Positions 25,891 to 30,442 of a stretch of DNA of 30,442 nucleotides are shown piece after piece. The position numbers were made by a program, and so were the translations under genes. Each line of letters begins with the position of its first letter. Within the stretch, counting starts at the first letter, position 1. The notes below the pieces were generated by a model. That model saw nothing but the letters and a program-made list of their open reading frames with translations, made no database searches and was not told the DNA's origin. This DNA comes from Tateyamaria sp. (GTDB lineage: Bacteria > Pseudomonadota > Alphaproteobacteria > Rhodobacterales > Rhodobacteraceae): the NCBI GenBank assembly GCA_018668195.1, contig JABITU010000320.1, positions 1 to 30,442 of the forward strand. Direction: 5' to 3'.

Positions 25891-27828
25891 ATGAGCCAAA
25901 CATCTGATCAAATGGAATTGCGGGAAACCGAGATCACGGCGCACTATCCTATGGCCTTGGCCATGTTGCGGGGCTTTGATCATGCACCACGGATCGGTAA
26001 GGCCAAGTCTGCGCCGCAGCAGGAACGATCAAGCGGGTTGGGCACGCGGCGGCGGTTTCGCAACACCACACCGGGCCTTGTGACCCGGCGCACCGCACCC
26101 GCCGGGGCCGTGCAACTGATGGCGACAATCGAAGGGGCTGATGATGACGACGCGCTGATGTCACCCGTGCAGGCGACCGTGTTGAACACGCTGCGGCGCG
26201 CCATTTCCATTTCGCTGGCCGTGGCCGAGAATTTCGCGTCAATCTCTGGTTTGGGCGACCTCAAGCGTGCCAACCTCGAAGGTGCTTTGCCTGCCACGCG
26301 CAAGACCGAATTTGCCGAACTTCTGGCGGCCGAGGCGCTGATCACCCTTTATGTCTTTGGCAATGCCACAGCCTACCTTCTGTCGTCGCACCAAACCGAG
26401 ATTACGGTTGAGGTCGGCGAGGTCGAAGAGATCTTGACCGACAATGGCCAGACAGCCCTGCATGGTGCCCTGTGGGAGCTTGATCAGGATATCGCACGCC
26501 ATGCCCCGGACGATTCGCATCTTGTCGGCACCATCGCGGCCTTTGTCGAGGCGCTGATGGAAAAGGTGGCCTTGCGTGCCCAGAACGCGCCCCGGCTCGC
26601 TGCGTTTCAGGGGGCAAGCTGGCATGTAGAAGCCGATGATTTCACCGTGCAGGGCTTTACCCCTGCGACCAAGGCCAAATCCACCACCCTGACCATGACG
26701 TTCAAAAAGCCGCACGAGGTGGTGGGCAACCATATCGCTAAATATCAGGCCTTGAAGCTGGTCAAGATGTTGATGGCCTATGATTTTGATAAACGCCTGA
26801 ACCCTTTTGCCGAGCTTGGCGGTTTCATCTTTACCTTCATGGGAGATGGCAAGCCCGGCACGGGCAAGACCACGCTGATCCAGATGATGGCCGGGTTGCT
26901 GAATGATTATTGTACCAACGCGGGCTATCCGTTCCGCTATCAGAACCTTAGCACAGACAATATCGACAGCTATCAGGGTAAATCCGGTCAGAACGCCAAG
27001 GCGTTCATCAACACTGTGCTTGACCCGGCTGTCATAGGTTTCGGTACCATTGACGACATCGATCAACTGGCTGGCAAGCGTGGTGACCGGCAGTCATCCG
27101 CCGGACAGTTGGAGATTACCGCCGTGCTGATGGAAAGCTTTGCCGGTGCAAACACCGTTGTGCGCGGCAATTGCACCTTTGGCATGTTCTCAAACTATCC
27201 CGAGAATGTGGATGATGCCCTGCGCCAACGTGCTGGCGCGCGATTTCTGGTAGACGGGCCGCAAACGCAAGAGGATTACATCGACATCCTTTATTTGCTG
27301 ATGGGCAAAAACCATGACATCCCACTGGGCCGGCACGACGTATTCGCCGCGCAAGAGATCAAGAAAGCGGTTGCTGCGTCTTTTGAATCGCATGCCCGCC
27401 CCCATGAAGCGGGTTTGCTGGAGGTCTTTGACCGCGTGCATGTCAAGATCGGCGAATTGGATACAATCGCCAAGCTGGGCACCTACCTCAAGGCCATTCA
27501 AGAGGCCGACGCACGTTTCACCGGGCGCGCCATCAAGAACATCACCGACGCGGTCAAAGTCCGCGCCATGGACTTTGAATTGCCCGATGAGTGGATGGAA
27601 AACCCCGATCTGTTCCTGTTTAGAGACTACGACACCAAAAAGGACATGATTGCTGACCTACGCGTGCCGATTACGGTCGATATGGTTGTGCAAGAAATCA
27701 ACCGCTATGCCGACAGCGAGTTCCGCTATGCGGACAAGTCTGATGAGGTCGCGATTGATGCCATGGTGCGGGATTTCGGCCGGCAGGCGGCAGCGAAAAA
27801 GCAGTGGTTGGAGGGCGACGCAAAATGA
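25891..27828 (+). CDS. AAA+ ATPase with a large N-terminal domain
   Basis: A 645-residue ATPase. About 300 residues of unassigned N-terminal sequence precede one AAA+ module: Walker A GDGKPGTGKTT (residues 318-328), Walker B ending in FGTIDDID (Asp388, Asp389), a sensor-1-like segment in CTFGMFSNYPEN and an arginine-finger region DDALRQRAGARF (Arg445, Arg447, Arg451). A helical C-terminal region follows. The first 70 residues are basic and low in complexity (GLGTRRRFRNTTPGLVTRR), suggesting a flexible tail. The second Walker B acid is Asp rather than Glu. AGAGGATAGG precedes the ATG. It is the likely motor of the operon; its stop overlaps the next ATG (ATGA). Confidence 0.92.
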   Translation: MSQTSDQMELRETEITAHYPMALAMLRGFDHAPRIGKAKSAPQQERSSGLGTRRRFRNTTPGLVTRRTAPAGAVQLMATIEGADDDDALMSPVQATVLNTLRRAISISLAVAENFASISGLGDLKRANLEGALPATRKTEFAELLAAEALITLYVFGNATAYLLSSHQTEITVEVGEVEEILTDNGQTALHGALWELDQDIARHAPDDSHLVGTIAAFVEALMEKVALRAQNAPRLAAFQGASWHVEADDFTVQGFTPATKAKSTTLTMTFKKPHEVVGNHIAKYQALKLVKMLMAYDFDKRLNPFAELGGFIFTFMGDGKPGTGKTTLIQMMAGLLNDYCTNAGYPFRYQNLSTDNIDSYQGKSGQNAKAFINTVLDPAVIGFGTIDDIDQLAGKRGDRQSSAGQLEITAVLMESFAGANTVVRGNCTFGMFSNYPENVDDALRQRAGARFLVDGPQTQEDYIDILYLLMGKNHDIPLGRHDVFAAQEIKKAVAASFESHARPHEAGLLEVFDRVHVKIGELDTIAKLGTYLKAIQEADARFTGRAIKNITDAVKVRAMDFELPDEWMENPDLFLFRDYDTKKDMIADLRVPITVDMVVQEINRYADSEFRYADKSDEVAIDAMVRDFGRQAAAKKQWLEGDAK

Positions 27829-28004
27829 CAAAGCACGTTTTACAGTCGGCAGGATATTACCGTTTGAGTTGCTTGTTGTGTGACAGATGCGTTGCACCCC
27901 GTGCTGCTTTTCGTGGCCAAATTTCGCCGCCGCACGATCCCCTTGAGCAGGTTGGGGGCAACAATCTTCCACTTGGTGCATTCGCCGCAGAGGTCACGGT
28001 ATGA
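27825..28004 (+). CDS. Candidate small Cys-containing protein (59 residues)
   Basis: An open frame whose ATG overlaps the ATPase stop (ATGA) and whose TGA overlaps the next gene's ATG (ATGA). The product begins MTKHVLQSAGYYRL and has a CLLCDRC stretch that could bind metal, then a Pro/Gly-rich tail. The exact double overlap supports coupled translation; the sequence itself resembles no family and has some features of random frame. Could be a real adaptor or a translational bridge. Confidence 0.5.
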   Translation: MTKHVLQSAGYYRLSCLLCDRCVAPRAAFRGQISPPHDPLEQVGGNNLPLGAFAAEVTV

Positions 28005-29332
28005 TCGCGCTTATCAAAAGCGGCTTGATGTATGGCAACCTGTTTCACGTCCGCAGTCCTGCGCTGGTGGCGCGGTATAACCGCGCGCTGCAGCATCTGA
28101 CGGGTCAGACCACAACGCTAAGCGACTTCTACATCGATATTTCCGGCTTTTCCCCTGAAGTAGGCGAAGATCTTGGTGATCCACTTTACCTCAACCACAA
28201 TGGGGTAAACCGGCAATTCATTCTGCTTTCAGCCGAACAACAGAAATGCCCTTTGCTCGATGCGAAATTTTCCAACTCTCGGGGTATCTTGCAGCGTTTT
28301 ATCACAGAAAACGAGGCAGCCCTGTTTGCTCTGACTGCACGCGATGCGGTTGTGGGCGAGTTGGTGAACTCGGTCTATTCCATCAGCAATCCCACTCAAC
28401 TTTTTGATTTGCGCGCCATCACGGTTGAGGCCGATACCACCATGGGCACAGTGCGCAACGCACGGGCGCTGGCCGGAAAGGTTGATAGGTTCCTGACCGA
28501 CGAAGACGCGTGGTTTGACGACGTTCTTATTGCAGAAATGATTGAGCTTGCGGGCGAAACAGGAGATGTTACGCGCAACCCTGTGAGTTTGAAACCACTG
28601 CGTGTGCCGCAGGGCAACTTCTGGACAGCGCATTTCGGTGGGCTCTATGTGTTTCAGACAGTAGAATATCCCGCTGTCATTGGCACCGATGCCGCCCCTC
28701 ATGACGTGCCGCTCAGGTATAGTTTTGCCCTGTCCGACCGGAGCCGAATTGCTAGGTTTTTTGAGTATAACGATTTGGTCGAGCCCATCATCAAAGCGCG
28801 TGGAATCGATGGTGTGGCGATCCTGCGCCAAAAGATGGATTTCATTCTTGTCGCAACCGTGACAGCCGAAGGCGTGGATCTGGCTGGAACCACGCGGCGC
28901 GATATGCGGATGCTGGCGCGACGGCACGCGCAATTACTGCCGCCCGAATTTCATGCCCTTGCCGAAGTCGTGAATTGGGCCGAGAACGGTGGTGCGCGGC
29001 CACGGATCAGTTCGGATCACCCGGCCTATTTCTACACGTTGCGCGCGGCTGACACGTCTGAGGCGGACCTTGTCAATATGCTGCTAAGCGAGCTTTCGCC
29101 GCTGGATGTGCGGCAGCTGTTCATTTGCCATAAGCGGACATTCTATACTGCCTACGCGACATGGCCCGAGGCCAAGCAGGAATATGTCGCGCAATTCTTG
29201 CAGGCCGAGTATCAAGCTGACAAGGTCGGTGCCCGCGCTGCCCTTTTTGGCCACGACGCGCCGATGGAACCGCCCGAGACCCACCGCGACATAATTGCGC
29301 GCGTCGGTCCATGGGGCGCAATAAGGAGATAG
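28001..29332 (+). CDS. Unrecognised 443-residue operon protein
   Basis: A soluble protein without signal peptide or clear membrane span. Features seen: an N-terminal SGLMYGNLFHVRSPALVARYNRAL segment, a middle region with FWTAHFGGLYVFQTVEYPAV, and a C-terminal helical region with LLPPEFHALAEVVNWAENG and LDVRQLFICHKRTFYTAYATWP. I do not recognise a known domain. It is translationally linked to the small ORF upstream (ATGA) and followed after 3 nt by a membrane-protein gene whose AAGGAG site lies in its last codons. Its conservation in such operons would be the first thing to establish. Confidence 0.82.
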   Translation: MIALIKSGLMYGNLFHVRSPALVARYNRALQHLTGQTTTLSDFYIDISGFSPEVGEDLGDPLYLNHNGVNRQFILLSAEQQKCPLLDAKFSNSRGILQRFITENEAALFALTARDAVVGELVNSVYSISNPTQLFDLRAITVEADTTMGTVRNARALAGKVDRFLTDEDAWFDDVLIAEMIELAGETGDVTRNPVSLKPLRVPQGNFWTAHFGGLYVFQTVEYPAVIGTDAAPHDVPLRYSFALSDRSRIARFFEYNDLVEPIIKARGIDGVAILRQKMDFILVATVTAEGVDLAGTTRRDMRMLARRHAQLLPPEFHALAEVVNWAENGGARPRISSDHPAYFYTLRAADTSEADLVNMLLSELSPLDVRQLFICHKRTFYTAYATWPEAKQEYVAQFLQAEYQADKVGARAALFGHDAPMEPPETHRDIIARVGPWGAIRR

Positions 29333-29335
29333 ACC

Positions 29336-29599
29336 ATGGCTTTGATCCGGGTGTTTTTCATCGTCCTTGTGGTGCTGAGCGTGATCTATGTCAGCCTGTC
29401 GCTCTATTCGCGCGCGCGCTGTCGTGACAAGCTCGAGGCCGAGTGGGACGCGGGTGGCATCGCCGACCCGCGCGACCGCTTTGTTCGAGATGGTCTCAAA
29501 GACTATGATGGTTCCCTGCGCCGAAAGCTTATCCTTGGGGTCTATATTGTCCCGTTGATGCTGGTGTGCCTGATTATCTACTTTGTTAACTTTGCCTGA
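29336..29599 (+). CDS. Small two-helix membrane protein (87 residues)
   Basis: Starts MALIRVFFIVLVVLSVIYVSL with a helix at about residues 4-25, has a charged middle (RCRDKLEAEWDAGGIADPRD and KDYDGSLRRK) and a second helix LILGVYIVPLMLVCLIIYFV near the end. Positively charged residues after helix 1 and before helix 2 predict a cytoplasmic loop with both ends outside. Strong AAGGAG upstream. I recall similar small proteins next to DUF1523 genes but cannot name a family. Confidence 0.8.
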   Translation: MALIRVFFIVLVVLSVIYVSLSLYSRARCRDKLEAEWDAGGIADPRDRFVRDGLKDYDGSLRRKLILGVYIVPLMLVCLIIYFVNFA

Positions 29600-29612
29600 A
29601 AGGATAGGTCAC

Positions 29613-30257
29613 ATGCGCTATATCGGTTGGACTTTGTTGATTGCCTTTTGGATGCTACTGGCTGGGATTCTGCATTATACCCTGCCGCAAAAAGACGTGG
29701 TGCGCATCGTCAACACCTATGAAGAACGTCAGGAACTGAACGACTGGACGCGCGTATTCTGGTCGCGCCCTGACGCGCAAAGTGATGAACTTGTGAACCG
29801 CGATGTACAGTTTATTCAAACTGTGCAGGCAAACGGTAGACCGATGGTCTATCGCAACGAAGACACCGGCTGGAGCTGGCCTCCGTATTTCAAGTTCGAC
29901 ACGGCGAACCTCTATACACAGGCAGCCGATTCAGTTTCGGCCAAGGATGCGCCGGAATGGTACGTGATCACACATTATGGCTGGCGCAACGAATTTCTGA
30001 GCGTCTTTCCCAATGCTGTTGCGCTGCGGGCCGTAGCTGGCCCCGATGCCCCCAAGGGCACTCCTTGGGTAAATATCATCGTACTTCTGACACTTGGCGT
30101 GTTGCTATCAGCGATTTGGGTTCGCTGGCGCCGGTTCCGCAGGGCGCGCATTGATCCAACGCTGGAGGGACTGCAAGACAATTGGGAAGCTGCCGGTGAC
30201 GCGGTCGAGGCACGGCGCGGTAAGTTTCGACGATGGCTAAAAAGCTGGCGGGACTAG
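29613..30257 (+). CDS. DUF1523 family membrane-anchored protein
   Basis: A 214-residue protein that fits DUF1523: it begins MRYIGWTLLIAFWMLLAGIL (membrane helix), then HYTLPQKDVVRIVNTYEERQ, FIQTVQANGRPMVYRNEDTG, WPPYFKFDTANLYTQA and ITHYGWRNEFLSVFPNAV, and a second helix (NIIVLLTLGVLLSAIWV) before a basic cytoplasmic tail. The middle domain of about 130 residues is expected in the periplasm. AAGGATAGG precedes the ATG at 29613, which is preferred over 29583 inside the previous gene. Function of DUF1523 is unknown. Last gene of the operon. Confidence 0.9.
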   Translation: MRYIGWTLLIAFWMLLAGILHYTLPQKDVVRIVNTYEERQELNDWTRVFWSRPDAQSDELVNRDVQFIQTVQANGRPMVYRNEDTGWSWPPYFKFDTANLYTQAADSVSAKDAPEWYVITHYGWRNEFLSVFPNAVALRAVAGPDAPKGTPWVNIIVLLTLGVLLSAIWVRWRRFRRARIDPTLEGLQDNWEAAGDAVEARRGKFRRWLKSWRD

Positions 30258-30380
30258 GCGCGTTGGGTCGTCATGTATTTTTATTTGTCGGATCACTTGC
30301 AGCTGTCACCACTTTTGCAAGGTGTTCCGTTAAATCCGAGTATCTCACGATATCTAGCATTTTTATGGGGTTCAATTCAC

Positions 30381-30442
30381 CTAAAGCGTGATGCGAAAAG
30401 ATTAAGCCGCCTGACGCTGCAAGAAATAAAAATTTCAATGCA
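30381..30442 (+). repeat. Intergenic repeat, copy B (cut by window end)
   Basis: CTAAAGCGTGATGCGAAAA followed by CCTGACGCTGCAAGAAAT, related to copy A at 23025. It lies 123 nt after the last operon gene. The window ends inside it, so its right half and the matching hairpin arm are not visible. Confidence 0.6.

Noticed and set aside
1..30442. tRNA genes, CRISPR arrays, prophage or known defence genes
   Set aside because: No cloverleaf-like sequence, no regularly spaced direct repeats and no capsid, integrase, nuclease-defence or toxin-antitoxin families were recognised.

Overview
The window looks like chromosomal DNA of a marine alphaproteobacterium of the Rhodobacterales, most likely the Roseobacter group. 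The reasons are the family content (DUF1523, DUF599, GlcDEF, creatinase, a CaiD-like hydratase next to an NDP-forming acyl-CoA synthetase), the moderate GC content, and the typical rsfS-rlmH pair near leuCD. No tRNA, rRNA, CRISPR array or phage module was seen.

Layout. (1) 25-4056, + strand: a three-gene acyl-CoA cluster (acyl-CoA dehydrogenase, NDP-forming acyl-CoA synthetase, CaiD-like enoyl-CoA hydratase), plausibly for carnitine or betaine-type acyl-CoA catabolism. (2) 4099-5871: a MauG/di-haem cytochrome c peroxidase-like gene on - and a Sel1-repeat secreted protein on +, whose 5' ends appear to overlap head to head. (3) 5977-7105: a decayed IS5-family insertion sequence with recognisable inverted repeats and transposase fragments. 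It is followed by a GFA-family gene and about 390 bp without a clear gene. (4) 8004-13322, - strand: leuC-leuD, a multi-pass membrane protein, an EEP-superfamily protein and leuB. (5) 13995-14886, + strand: rsfS and rlmH, both ribosome-related and both with non-ATG starts. (6) 15116-20108: a DUF599 membrane protein (-) divergent from glcD-glcE-(small ORF)-glcF (+), the three-subunit glycolate oxidase, with a palindrome just upstream of glcD. (7) 20190-21588: a secreted trypsin-like protease and a small heat-shock protein. The latter has a candidate sigma-32 promoter and a ROSE-type RNA thermometer hairpin over its ribosome binding site. (8) 21820-23028: creatinase, with all three catalytic residues at the positions known from the Pseudomonas enzyme.

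(9) 23424-30257, + strand: an eight-gene, tightly spaced operon, the best candidate for an undescribed system. It encodes a 359-residue coiled-coil protein (faintly TelA-like), a 49-residue two-helix membrane peptide, an unrecognised 372-residue protein, and a 645-residue AAA+ ATPase with intact Walker A, Walker B and arginine-finger region. These are followed by a 59-residue Cys-containing ORF joined by ATGA overlaps on both sides, an unrecognised 443-residue protein, an 87-residue two-helix membrane protein and a DUF1523 membrane-anchored protein. The mix of AAA+ motor, long coiled coil and several small membrane proteins suggests an ATP-driven machine at the inner membrane; this is inference only. 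Related copies of an intergenic repeat lie at 23025 and 30381, on either side of the operon.
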